Assembly: GCA_023614405.1 (NCBI GenBank)
Contig: CM042694.1
Location: forward strand, 479,915,392-479,979,391
Direction: 5' to 3'
Length of the DNA stretch: 64,000 bases
Origin: Avena insularis
Taxonomy: Eukaryota > Streptophyta > Magnoliopsida > Poales > Poaceae
Shown here piece after piece: positions 45,401 through 56,799 of this stretch. The notes under the pieces are model-generated. The model did not search any database and had not been told where the DNA came from. It was given only the letters and a program-made list of their open reading frames with translations. Made by a program: the position numbers and the translations under genes. Numbering within the stretch: position 1 is the first letter of the stretch; each line of letters begins with the position of its first letter.

Positions 45401-48169
45401 TGTTTGGGGGTATTTTATCGACTCACCTAATATTTAAATATTGAGACTATATGCGGGCTATTCATGTCTATTAACACCTACATTTAATTTGTATAGCAAA
45501 CCGATGCCTTGGTTTGCCTTTGTTAATACAACATTTAAATTGTGGGGTATCTAAACAACATAAACCATCTAATTAATTGTCGGGACCCTGGTTCCGCTTA
45601 ATATTGCCTAATTGCACCACATCTTGCCATGCCATGCATCATATCATAATCATGCCGGATCTGCTGCCGTAGTATTAAATAGTGCATCCGGTGTTTCTTT
45701 TAGTGATTTGGTTCTTTGCGGATTAGGCCGTTGAGTTGATGCGAGTATCGACAAGATCTTCGGATAATGTATCTTCGGCAGTGTTTCCCAGGCAAGCATT
45801 CTCCCCCTTTCTACCTATTTTACATTTATAGTCTTTACTTCCTCCTATTGATCTATTGATATCCTTGTTGCGATGCTTTAGTTTCCGTGCACCATTTATA
45901 TTCCTTGCAGCCCCTATATTGCCTTGGACACATCCTATTGCCTGTTGCTTGATAGATAGTCGGCCTTGCGAGTCGTAGTTGCTTGCTCAGGTGTTGCTTC
46001 GTGTCGTTGTCGTTCCACTGTTGATGGAAGGTTGGCACATGCTTAATGGTGGAGATGATCATGACTTTAAATACAACTATTAAATTGCTGGGACAACTAA
46101 TGAAAGAGGCACCGGTGGGAAATATATGCTATTTGGGTTTTCATGTCCACTTGTGTCCCGTAGGCCCCGAGTACTTGATACCTGTTCCTTGACTATTCGC
46201 ACTATCCACATACGGGAGATTCTATGAATCCCCCTTAGCCAGAGCTTGATTCATTTCTTATTTCTTGGGGCCACAAAGTAGTTTGGGACTTTATTACTAT
46301 CCTATACCTATGCCATGCTTTACTGCTTTATTTACGATTGTGCGTGGAGCACCTGTACTGTTTTGGAATGTGGAACGTTTTCACGGTATCGACAAGCCCA
46401 GTCACACTTTTGGGTTCCCAGTCGTTTACAGCCATTGTCACAAACCCTGGGTCCATCTCGGAGTCGGCCAACTTCGTTGCGGGTAGCTTAGTGGGGTGGC
46501 CCCCTGAAATATTTTATGAATCCTGTGATTGCTTTGTCGTGAAAGCCTCGTTGGGTTTTGATTTGGTTTTTCCGAGGTTGATCGTGTGTGTTGCTATTTG
46601 TGCACCCCTGCAGGGTAAATCTTTCTGAAAGCCGTGTCTGCGGTTATGGACTTGGAGCACAGTATCTCGATCATAGACAAGCATAACTAAAGTAGTGCTA
46701 TAAATTTGACTTAATATGTGACTAGTAATCAGCTTCACTATAATGGAATGAAATAAAAGTGCCAACAACTGCTGGGTTTGGGATGTCACATGCTAATTGT
46801 ATCGGACTAGTAAGTACTACAACTACAACTGAATGGTTAACTAAAACTGCCCACTACTTATGCTATCAAGATGACTCATGCTATCTATATTTGACTAGTA
46901 AGTGCTGCAACTATAATGGAATGAATAAAACTGCCAACTGTGTGAGTTCCTTGGTTTGACTTCCTCGTTTGGTCTCAAGGGGGAAATACTAGGATGGGTA
47001 TGATTGGTGTTAGTATCAGGTTGGTCCCGAATAGATCTCTCTTATCCCTCTCTAATAGCCGACGGTTGCATCGAGTCTCTATAGGTTGTTTAGTGCATAC
47101 TGCGCTGCCGCTTCAGTCCACCATACCTATGTAGGCGAGAGCCGCCGAATTCTAGCCTCGTCGTGTACTGGCCTCAGTACTGATGCTCCTCTTTTTCCTT
47201 TGCCCTTTGTCAGCACCCCTTTTGTTTTAGCAGGTTTAAGATCGACGTCGTTAGCAGGGTTACCCTTCTGGCTTGGCCTGGGCAGGGTTATGGAGGCCAT
47301 TGGTTATCCTTCAGGGCTCTTAGCCCCATTTGCATCTTATCCGTACTCGGATGTTGTATCATTTTCAAGGTGATTTGGATCTTTGTATTATATATATGTA
47401 TTCTTGACTCATGGAGTCGTTGTTGTATATATATGTTCTGTGGGTTCCATCGTGGACTAATGTGTAATGGTATTACTTCGTTTTCCACCCGCACGCAAGT
47501 GCCTGGTGGGCGTCCTTGAATCATTTCTATGCGGGTTTGGCGGAAGGCGCTAAAATCTGCATATGGCCGATTCGAGGGTGTTACATACATGGACCTGTAG
47601 TCCAGAGATGAACTACTCACGCATCACACCAGAGGCTTGCATGATGATGAAGAAGGCCTCCAGGGTGAATTCCCCTCTCCGGCAGGATGCCGGGAAGAGC
47701 TTCAGATCCCTCCCGATCTAGGGATGGAGATGGCGGTGGCTACAGACTCTTTCATGGAATTTTGATCGGGTACTTAGGGTTTCTGTATCGGAGGCAATAT
47801 ACAGGCGAAAGGAGAGGCCGAGGGGGTTCCTGGGGTGGCCAGACCACCCCTGGCGCGGGCCAGGCCTAGCCGTGCAGCCAGGTGGTGTGGCCGGGCCCCA
47901 GCCCCTCTCCGTCTCGTATTCTGGCTCCTGGTGTCTCTCGGTGAAAAACTGACTTTGGCTTTTGTCCCGTCGAATTCCGAGAATATTTATTTTCTGACTT
48001 TCCTGGAACCAAAAACAGCAGAAAACAGGCAGCTGGCACTGTGGCTGTTGTTAATAGGTTAGTCCAAGAAATCATATGAAAAGTACTCCAAAGTGTGGAC
48101 AAAACATAAGAAAGTGGATAAAACCAAGCATGGAACATCAAAAATTATGGATACGTTAGCAATGTATCA
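42450..48169 (-). repeat. 3' LTR of element D, interrupted by element G
   Basis: The two parts 42450-43457 and 47591-48169 join to match 53131-54725. Ends are TGATGGCCC and ATGTATCA. The promoter box present in the other LTR (aatatatagg) is changed to aatatacagg here (47796-47805). Confidence 0.88.
43458..47585. mobile_element. 4.1-kb solo-LTR-like insertion G
   Basis: Bounded by TGTAGCACCCCGC and GGGTGTTACA, with a 5-bp TSD tacat (43453-43457, 47586-47590). I find no internal terminal repeat and no gag or pol words, so it is best read as a solo LTR (or LARD-type element) of an unidentified family. 43850-44720 is very GC-rich; 46711-46950 has three diverged tandem copies of about 90 bp starting actagtaa. 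Ends TGTARCAYCCC/GGRTGTTACA recall LTR F, but the bodies do not look alike. Confidence 0.75.
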
Positions 48170-48183
48170 ACACCCCCAAGCTT
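48170..48183 (-). other. polypurine tract of element D
   Basis: The minus strand reads AAGCTTGGGGGTGT directly before the 3' LTR start TGATACATTG. Confidence 0.75.
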
Positions 48184-50004
48184 AACTCCTGCTCGTCCTC
48201 GAGTAGGTAAGTGATAAAAAGAAAGAATAATTTTTGAGGTGACATGCACCATCATAAACTTGATCAAAATATTTGTAGAACATTCAAAGCTGGGATCATA
48301 ATACTTCAATCATAACATGAAAGACAAAGTTCTAGCAATAAGACTTGCAACATGAAAAGGCACAAACAAAAGATTAATGAATAACAATGCTTTGTAAGTC
48401 GTTTGTTTGTTTCACATAAAGAAAACATAGCATAGTGGCATTCAGCTTATCCCTCATAGAGTAGCAAACATAAATGCATAGGACACCTTCAAAGTTCATA
48501 AGAGTGACTAGATACAAATAGTTTAAAACAAGCAATATCAAAGTTATGCATCAATCAACAAGTCTTGGGACAATGCACATAGAACTAAGAATGGCCACTA
48601 TGCTCTCAAAGTAGGTGCATAAAGATAGAATGTGGAGACTCAACATAAAAGTAAAAGAAAGGCCTTCATAGAAGGAAGTAGGGATTCAAGTTTCATAAAG
48701 AGCTTCCAAAAATTATGGTACTTAATAGCTTCCAGCTCTCATTGCCCCTATCATAAGCATCTTGAAGTGATTAAGGTTAAAGTGAACAAACTATGGAGTA
48801 TATGCTTAACAAAGTATAAGTTGGAAATCTCATGTCCCTTGAATACGAGGGCCGCTCCTCATGCTACTCAAGTTTAGTCACCGGTAAGTTCTTTTCATCG
48901 TAAGTACATGTGTATCATAGAGAACCGCCAATGGGGTACCCCTTGCCCGATGATACGGAAGAATCCCCATATCAAAATGACAAGGCAAGCAGACAACGAG
49001 CATCTCAGCAATCTTCTTATTTACCATGGGAATATGGTGCTTTTTTCTCTCTTTTCTCTTTTCTCATATCTCTTTTTTCTTTTTTCTCTTTTTTCTCAAT
49101 ATCTGACTCTTTTTTTATAAGAAGAATGCTTCATAGACAGCTCATTATGGTTACTCTGCAGGTTTCCACCATGACAGCATGGATTAGACCAGCGGCCCAG
49201 GCGTTTCTCTAACACATATACATAACTCCATGGACTTACAAGCTCCCCTTCCATTTCACAACGACGACATCCATAGACAAAAGAGCATGATATCAACTAG
49301 GTATAAAGTACAAGTGCAATGTTGAAAGCATTCCCCATGATAGCATGGTTCTGCTAATCCCCAACATATAAGTGCAAGCATATACAACATAGACGACACA
49401 ATGGTTCAAGTTTATTAAGGGCAAGAAAAGTAAAGTGTGCCATCAAGTTCGTGAGATCTTTAATCACTAGTTTTCTCATAACAAGTTTAATTCGGAAGAT
49501 AGATAAAAACACGAATATACTTGGAATAGCATATGCTAGTAGGTAGGTATGGTGGAGTCTTTGGAATAACTTGGTTTTAGGAGTTGGATGCATGAGTGGA
49601 ACTCATACTTGGTTATGGAGGCTAGCAAAAGACTGGGAGCGACAAACTAAGAGAGCAAAAATGGCCATAATCATGCAGAGCGACAAAACATCATTGATCA
49701 AAGCATAAAGTGATACTACAAGTTGAAAACTAAAGGATCATAAAGGCTATGGTGACTTGGGATAGTCATAACATGGTGTGAGCATGTGCCAAGTCAACCC
49801 AAATAAAGCATCAAAGGAGAATACCACAATACAATGCTTTAATATGCTAAAACAACGCATGATCCTTCCAAGGCACATTAAGCAGTCTCAGTTGTTTATA
49901 AAAAGTCATGCTACAGCAAAGAATACTAAGTATAAAGCCTAAACAATATCGAGCATGGCATGACAAAGCATAGACCATAGTCAAAAACAAGCTCTCTTTA
50001 CCAC
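48184..50004 (-). other. noncoding 3' region of element D
   Basis: No ORF supported. 48870-49300 is closely similar to 12938-13345 of element A, and 49380-49520 to 13465-13600, although A and D have different LTRs. Confidence 0.65.
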
Positions 50005-50355
50005 TTAAGCATGAACTTTCCTACTCTTTTCCAATCCAAACCAACCTATTTGAAAACCAATGTATGAAAGAGGGGGTCCAACCAATTTATTCAGAAAACT
50101 AAGAAAACCAAGCAAACAAAAAACCAGAACGAAAACGAAAAAAAGACGCTCCAAGAACAACACAACTGTGCATGAAACAATAAAAAATGAAGTGTTTGGA
50201 AAAAACCTGGGGTTTTTATTGATGCAGAGGGGGATGCCTTGGGCATCCCCAAGCTTTGACGCTTGTACTTCTTGGATATTTCTTGGGGTGACATGAGTGG
50301 CATACCCAAGATTGAGCTTTAGTCCATCCTTCATCTCATTACTCATTTCTTCCAT
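50005..50355 (-). CDS. possible small hydrophobic ORF of element D
   Basis: A 116-codon frame in the ORF3 position. The N-terminus is polar (MEEMSNEMKDGLKLNLG); the middle has a hydrophobic stretch, FFIVSCTVVLFLE then LFFVFVLVFCLLGFLSFL, that could span a membrane; the C-terminus is short and basic. It has no similarity that I can see to ORF3 of A or B. The hydrophobic stretch comes from an A-rich tract read on the other strand, so chance translation of noncoding DNA is a real alternative. Confidence 0.25.
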   Translation of the reverse strand: MEEMSNEMKDGLKLNLGYATHVTPRNIQEVQASKLGDAQGIPLCINKNPRFFPNTSFFIVSCTVVLFLERLFFVFVLVFCLLGFLSFLNKLVGPPLSYIGFQIGWFGLEKSRKVHA

Positions 50356-50356
50356 A

Positions 50357-51005
50357 CACCTGAAATTTTTCCTTCATACAAAACTTCACACAATCTTTAT
50401 TAGCAACATTAGTGCACTCAAGATAATAGGTCTTTAGGTTCAGTTACAACACCAATAAAACTTCCATTAAAACACTAGCTATTGTAGCACTTCCCTCAAA
50501 AAGCTCAATTCTACAAAAGAACTCAAAAAAGAACCAACAAGAAGCAAATGCAAATAATGGCAGAAATCTGTCCAAACGGACCAGCAGGTAAAGACGATTT
50601 TTTTCGAAGACCTTCTATTGCTCAAATCTAAAAGTGTTGAACTAACTAAAGTTATATAACAACCTGGGGAAGAAGCACAAAAATTCACGCATCAAAAGGA
50701 CGTACAGAGATTTTACACGAATTTTTACGGTGAAGCACATAAATCTGTTTTGGGACAGCAACGTTCCCAATCATTACTTCTCTCTCATTAGAGGTTACTC
50801 TTGGGACAAAAAGCAAATAAAAAGGATAAGAAGTGGTTATTACTGAAGTACTAACTTTCTAGACTCATCTAAAAATTTTGGGTTATCTCCCAATAAGTAC
50901 TTTTCTTTAACGCCTTTAAGTTAGGCATAAGAAGCAAGAAAAAAGGATCAAGTGTTCTCAAATGAAGAAGCATTAAGAGCAAATGTTGTTTTCATAGGAG
51001 AGGCA
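50357..51005 (-). other. noncoding block replacing pol in element D
   Basis: Matches 14988-15620 of element A in order and spacing of landmarks (attagcaacattagt, agaagcaaatgcaaa, ttttacggtgaagcaca, cattagaggtt). No coding frame. It lies right after the protease stop. Confidence 0.65.
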
Positions 51006-51061
51006 AAAGAAATCTTCTCTCTCTTCTTAGGGAAGTGTTCTATACCTTTCTTGAGTGGGAG

Positions 51062-51385
51062 TTAATATTTAATGGTGCCTTCTTTCATATCAATAATGGC
51101 ACCAACAGTTGTAAGAAAAGGTCTTCCCAAAGTAATAGGACAAGAAGCATTGCATTCAACATCCAAAACATAGAAATCAACGGGAACATAGGCATTGTTA
51201 ACTTTAATAAGAACATCATTAATACTCCCCATGAGTTTCTTTTTAGCATTATCATCAAGTGGGACATTGAAATAACAATCTTCAAGTGGTGGCAAATCAA
51301 CCATATCATAAATCCTTCTAGGCATAATAGAAACACTACTATCAAGATCACATAAAGCTTTGAAATCAAAATCATTCACTTTCAT
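51062..51385 (-). pseudogene. aspartic protease domain of element D
   Basis: 107 codons. The active-site region reads ALCDLDSSVSIMPRRIYDM, where the family has D-[LI]-G-A/S-S; the glycine is replaced by Asp. Further family words are VPVDFYVLDVECNASCPI and LGRPFLTTVGAIIDMKEG. The frame ends right after the domain and RT does not follow. The Gly change probably inactivates the enzyme. Confidence 0.75.
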
Positions 51386-51415
51386 ATTAATGATGGGTTC
51401 CCAACCATCTTCTTG

Positions 51416-52870
51416 TTATATGGGAATAGAAGCTTTATGTTTCATCTTTTCTTCTTTAATTTTTATGAGAGCATCAGTAATGTGTTTTGTAAAGGCCATA
51501 TTCATAGCATTAGCATTAGGACTTTTAGCAAGCTTTTGTAGGAACTTAATAACTTTAGAGATGTTGCAACCATCAAGATCAAAATCATAATTATCATCTA
51601 AAGTAGTAGATCTATTACTAGCCTCAACACTAGTGGTAGTGATAGTAGAAACACTAATGTTTCTAGCAATTTCATTTTCTCTTTCCCACTTAGCATGCAA
51701 TTCAGCTAATAGTCTAACATTTTCATCAATTCTAACTTGTATGGCATTAGTGGCTGCAAAGGGATTCTCATTAGTTTCAGGTTTAGCAGCCATTTATTCA
51801 AAGAAGATTGAGCTTCAGCCAATGATGCTATATTTCTTTCAGCATTAGAGAGTTTTTTCTTAATAGTTTTATTGAAAATAGTTTGTTTCCTAATAAAATC
51901 TTTAAGCATAACTTCAAGTTCAGAGGGTGCACTCCTATTATTGTTGTAAGAATTTCCATAAGCATTACCATTGTTGGGAGGATATGGCTTATAATTGTTG
52001 TTACCAAAATTATTCCTGTAGGCATTATTGCTAAAATTATTATTCCTTATAAAGTTCACATCAACTTGCTCTTCTTGAGCAACCAAAGAGGCTAAAGGAA
52101 CATTATTTGGATCAATATGGGCTTTCCCATTAACAAGCATAGACATAATAACATCAATTTTATCACTCAAGGAGGAGGTTTCTTCAGAATTTACCTTCTT
52201 ACCTTGTGGAGCTCTTTCAGTGTGCCATTCAGAATAGTTAACCATCATATTGTCCAGAAGCTTTGTTGCAACACCCAAAGTAATGGTCATAAAGGTACCT
52301 CCAGCAGCAGAATCCAACAGATTTCTTGAAGAATAGTTCAATCCTGCATAAAAGGTTTGGATGATCATCCAAGCAGTCAGTCCATGAGTGGGACAATTCT
52401 TTACCAAAGATTTCATTCTTTCCCAAGCTTGAGCAACATGTTCATTATCAGATTGTTTAAATTTCATTGTTTCACTTCTCATAGATATAATTTTAACAGG
52501 GGGGATAGTATTTTCCAATGAAAGCATCTTTGCATTTAGTCCAAGAATCAATACTATTCCTAGTTAAGGAATTTAACCATTCTTTAGCTTTTCCTCTCAA
52601 AGAAAAAGGAAACAATTTAAGCTTAATAATATCTCCATCTATATCCCTATGCTTTTGCATCTCACAAAGTTTAACAAAGTTATTTAGATGAGCAGCAGCA
52701 TCTTCATTACCAATACCAGAAAATTGTTCTCTCATAACAAGATTGAGTAAAGCAGGTTTTATCTTAAAGAAAGTAGCTTCAGGAACAGGTGGAGCAGTAG
52801 GTGTGCTCATAAAATCATTGTTGTTGGTGCTAGTGAAGTCACACAACTTAGTGTTTTCAAGAGTAGTCAT
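51416..52870 (-). pseudogene. gag of element D
   Basis: Three overlapping frames: 52493-52870 (start MTTLENTKLCDFTSTNNN; core FSGIGNEDAAAHLNNFV, LFPFSLRGKAKEWLNSL and AFIGKYYPPC), 51706-52551 (HVAQAWERMKSLVKNCPT, FYAGLNYSSRNLLDSAAGG, Asn/Tyr-rich segment) and 51416-51793 (EVEASN-type spacer to FLQKLAKSPN). Two frameshifts, near 52500 and 51750. This is the Athila gag type, with the sequence AKEWLNSL conserved against A (AEEWYKLL). Confidence 0.8.
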
Positions 52871-53033
52871 TTTTTGTGTGTTTTTAATAAAGAAAGCAAA
52901 CTTGTAAAACTATTTTTTTGTGTGTTTTTGATAAAGAAACAAGCAAACAAAGCAAAAGTAAACTAAGCAAAACAAAAATAACAAAGTAAAGAGATTAGTT
53001 ATGAGGGAGTCCCCTTGTGAAGATGTCCTTGAC

Positions 53034-53119
53034 TCCCCGGCAATGGTGCCAGAAAAATACTTGTTGGCGCGTGGTTGACGTGGGAGCTTCTTCTTCTTCA
53101 GTCCTCGACAATGGCACCA
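53034..53119 (-). other. duplicated primer binding site of element D
   Basis: Two tRNA-Asp-type PBS copies lie 68 bp apart: 53102-53119 (next to the LTR; TCCTCGACAATGGCACCA on the plus strand) and 53034-53051 (TCCCCGGCAATGGTGCCA). The distal one matches the tRNA end better. Both are followed by agaaaaata. Confidence 0.7.
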
Positions 53120-53130
53120 GAAAAATAGCT

Positions 53131-54725
53131 TGATGGCCTAAAATATATCGAGCTTGTTGGGGAACCCCAAGAGGAAGGTATGATGAGCACATCATCAAGT
53201 TTTCCCTCAATTATGAAACCAAGGTTTAATCGAACCAGTAGGAGCAAGGAAACACCCTAAAGGTGTATCTAGCTGAACTTTGGCAGGGCGCACTACCGGT
53301 GCCAGCAGCAACATGGAGACCTGCACAACACAACCACAGAACTTTTCCCCCAACTTGCGATGAGGTTGTCAATCTCACCGGTTTTGCTAAAAACAAACGA
53401 TTAAATGTATTGAGTGGAAGAAAGTAATAGTTTGCAGAAAGTAAACACAAAGCAGTAAACAATTGATTGTAGATTGATAGTAAAAGAAAGGACCAGGGTC
53501 CATAGTTCACTAGAGGTGGCTCTCCTTAAGATATATGACATGTTGGGTGAACAAATTACAGCGGGGCAATTGACAAACATCGAGAAAGCATACAAGCATA
53601 TACTACTCATCTTGACTCCTTTGAGATTCGATTGGGCATTACAACATTATACATAGACCGCCATCCAACCGCATCTATGACTAATAATCCACCTTTAGGT
53701 TATCATCCGAAGCCCCTCCAGTATTAAGTTGCAAGCAACGGATAATTGCATTACGAATTGCGTGTAAAGTAAACAATACGATTGTTCTATGAACAAAGGA
53801 TTGTTGTTTTCTCCCTAGTAGCAACAACACATCTAGTACCTTAGAGATTTCTGTCACTTCCCCAGATTACCAGAGGCATGAACCCACTATCGAGCATAAA
53901 TACTAACTCTTGGAGTTGCTACCATCTACTTGGCCAAGATAGCTACTAACAATGGAAAGCATGCAAGATCACAAATAACAAAGACATGATATAATCAATA
54001 ATCAATCTGAAATAGCATCTCAATATCCATCGGATCCCCGCAAACACAACATGCAGAATTACAAATAGATGAACTTGATCATGAACGGAGCTCACAAGAT
54101 CTAGACATGATAGCACAAAGGAGGAGAACCAGCCATCTAGCTACTACATGGACCCGTAGTCCAGAGATGAACTACTCACGCATCACACCGGAGGCTTGCA
54201 TGATGATGAAGAAGGCCTCCAGGGTGAATTGCCCTCTCTGGCAGGGTGCCAGGAAGAGCTTCAGATCCCTCCCGATCTAGGGATGGAGATGACGGCGGCT
54301 ATAAACTCTTCCGTGGAATTTTAATCGGGTACTTAGGGTTTCTGTATCGGAGGCAATATATAGGCGAAAGGAGAGGTTGAGGGGGTGCCTGGGGCGGCCA
54401 GACCACCCCCTGGCGTGGGCCATGCCTAGCCGCACGGCCAGGTGGTGTGGCCGGGCCCAGCCCTCTCTCGTCTCGTGATTCGCTCCTGAGTCCTCGGTGA
54501 AAAACTGACTTTGGCTTTTGTCCCGTCCAATTCCGAGAATATTCATTTCCTGACTTTCCTGGAACCAAAAACAGCAGATAACAGGCAGCTGGCACTGTGG
54601 CTCTTGTTAATAGGTTAGTCCAAGAAATCATATGAAAAATACTCCAAAGTGTGGACAAAACATAAGAAAGTAGATAAAACCAAGCATGGAACATAAAAAA
54701 TTATGGATACGTTAGCAACGTATCA
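53131..54725 (-). repeat. 5' LTR of element D
   Basis: 1595 bp, from TGATGGCCTAAAATA to GCAACGTATCA on the plus strand. A TATA-like box (complement of aatatatagg, 54355-54364) is followed on the minus strand by a CAGAAACCCTAAG leader like that of element A. Confidence 0.9.
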
Positions 54726-54730
54726 TGTGC

Positions 54731-55301
54731 TTCTGCTGGCTGAACCGCTGACACCCGTTGCATGCTTTGACAATCTGCTCAGTGTCTTCCAGTGCCATGG
54801 GCCAGTAGAACCCGTGGCAGAATGCCTTCGCCACTATGGCCCGCGATGATGCGTGGTGTCCGCATTTGCCCTGGTGGATGTCGACCAGCAGCCGGAATCC
54901 GTCCTCTTGGCTCACACATCGTTGATAGATGCTGCCAACATTGCGCTTGTAGAGCTCGTTGTTGATGATGTTGTATGTGCTGCCTCTACGCTTCACCTGT
55001 CTTGCCTCTACCTCTCCTTCGGGCAGCTCTCCTTTGGCCAGGAAATCCATGAATGGCTTGGCCCATGTTGGGGCTTCCCGGATGGCATACACCGCCTGCA
55101 TCAGCAGATTCACTTCTGCCCAGATGGCCAGGCCGGGTTCGTCCGGAGGCTGACCAGGTGGAGCAGTGGAGCCGGCAGCCTCTAGGCTAGAGGCGGCACT
55201 TCCGAAAGTGGCGGGCCGCCACGGGATCTTGAGCCAGTCACGGAGGTCTTGGAGTCGGCAGTCCCCGGGTGCGGTGTAGCCATCGCGGAGGTCTTGGAGC
55301 C
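54731..55301 (-). pseudogene. RNase H end and integrase zinc domain of element C
   Basis: The minus strand has WAEVNLLMQAVYAIREAP, FMDFLAKGELPEGEVEAR and the H2C2 zinc domain (HQGKCGHHASSRAIV, then CNGCQRFSQQKH). The frame then meets the tgtgc duplication and resumes at 42449. Its upstream side is cut by element B at 55302. Confidence 0.8.
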
Positions 55302-56799
55302 TGATGACCCACAAGTATAGGAGGTGTATCGCAGTATTTTTGATAAGTAAGAGTGTCGAACCCAACGAGGAGCAGAAGGTGCTGGCTAGTGGTATGGATC
55401 AGGAATTCTCTGCAAATACTTAGCAAACGGATTTTTAGGGGTTTTCGATAAAGCAAGTAAACAAAGTACGAGTAAATAAAAGACAGTAAGAATAAATGCA
55501 GCAATTGGCCCAATCCTTTATGCAGCAAAGGACAAGCCGGTTGTATTATTTAAGATGACCAAACGTTCTCGAGGACACATGGGAAGACTGTCAAGTGCTT
55601 TCGCTTCATATAGTTGATTAATCTTCTCTAGCTTGCTAAGTGTTGTGTGGGTGAACCTGTGCTAATGTACCGACCTTCCTAGGACTAATACATACTTGTG
55701 ATTATACCCCTTGCAAACATCCGTAAGTACAAGAAAGTAATTAAGGTAGAAACCTAACCACACCTTTAAACTCTAAGACCCTTACATCCCTTGTGCAATG
55801 GTTTCCTAACGGGGGGTTAGGTTTCCGTCACTCTGGCAACCCCTACGATTAGTAGCCAAATACACAATGCATTCCCCTAGGCCCATATAGGTGAAGTGTC
55901 ATGTAGTCGACGTTCACATGACACCACTAGAAGAAGTACACCACAACTTAAATATCAAACTATTGAATCTTTCTCAACATAACTCCACTACTAACAACAT
56001 GACTTCTCCCATGTCCTCAAGAACAAAACAAACTACTCACAAGACATCATATGGATCATGATCAGAGATGGAATAATGATGTATAACAATCTGAACATAA
56101 ACAATAATTCAATGGTTCACTCAATAGCATCAACTACAAAGAGTAATCAACACCGAGAAAGTTTCCCCTATGAACTATGCAAGATTCAACCAATTGTTAC
56201 AGCAATATGGAGATGGTGATGAGGGTGCTGATGGTGGTGATGATGATGATCCCGATGAAGTCCAGCTTGATGGTGGTGTTGATGGCGACGATCTCCCCTC
56301 TCCGAGAAGGAATTCCCCCGGCAGAAATCTGTCTGCCGGAGAGATCTTTCTCTCTCGGTGTTTTCTGTCCCGCAGAGGCGGCGAAATCTTTTTGTGGTCA
56401 CTCCCCGAGTCTTAGGGTTTCGGGAGGATGATATACGCCAGAGGGGAGAGGCTGGAGTGGGCCAGGGTGGCCACACCACTATTTGGCGTGACAAGATAGG
56501 GCTGCCGCGCTGGTGGTGTGGGCCCCCTGTGGCCCATCTCCACTCCGTCTTCTGGCATCCTTAGTCTTCTGGAAAAATAGGATTTTCCGTATATTTTCCC
56601 GAATTTTCTGATCTTCGCGAATTTTGCCTCCAAACAGCACCTTTTCCATCAAAATCCTGACTGCAGCGGTCCATGCTCCAAAAGTGATCAACCATGCAAA
56701 AACAGATGAAATAACATAAGTATCACCTCTCAATACGAAATATATCAATGAATAATAGTGAATTAAGACATAGAATAGTGATGCAAAATGGACGTATCA
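55302..56799 (-). repeat. 3' LTR of element B
   Basis: 1498 bp, from TGATGACCCACAAG to GGACGTATCA on the plus strand; closely matches 10759-12267, including the (GAT)n segment (56215-56290). Confidence 0.9.

Larger units (their letters stand above)
42450..54725 (-). mobile_element. Athila-type (Sabrina/WHAM-like) element D, complete, non-autonomous
   Basis: 12,276 bp including a 4.1-kb nested insertion. LTRs 42450-48169 (interrupted by G; 1587 bp net) and 53131-54725 (1595 bp); TSD tgtgc (42445-42449, 54726-54730). Minus-strand order: 5' LTR, tandem PBS copies, gag (51416-52870), protease (51062-51385), noncoding block that replaces pol, possible small ORF (50005-50355), 1.8 kb noncoding, PPT (48170-48183), 3' LTR. 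No RT, RNase H or integrase. The LTRs differ at about 7% of the first 300 bp by eye, so the insertion is not recent. Confidence 0.88.
39545..55301 (-). mobile_element. Tat-like Ty3-gypsy element C, 3' part, split by elements D and B
   Basis: Pieces: 3' LTR ending at 40343, PPT and spacer (40344-41518), integrase core (41519-42449), interruption by D (42450-54725, TSD tgtgc), then RNase H end and integrase zinc domain (54731-55301), then interruption by B at 55302. The reading frame of the integrase reconnects across D at the duplicated tgtgc. The rest lies beyond the window. The LTR starts TGTCGGGGGGATGAC on the minus strand, after a PPT ending CGGGGACTAG. Confidence 0.82.
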
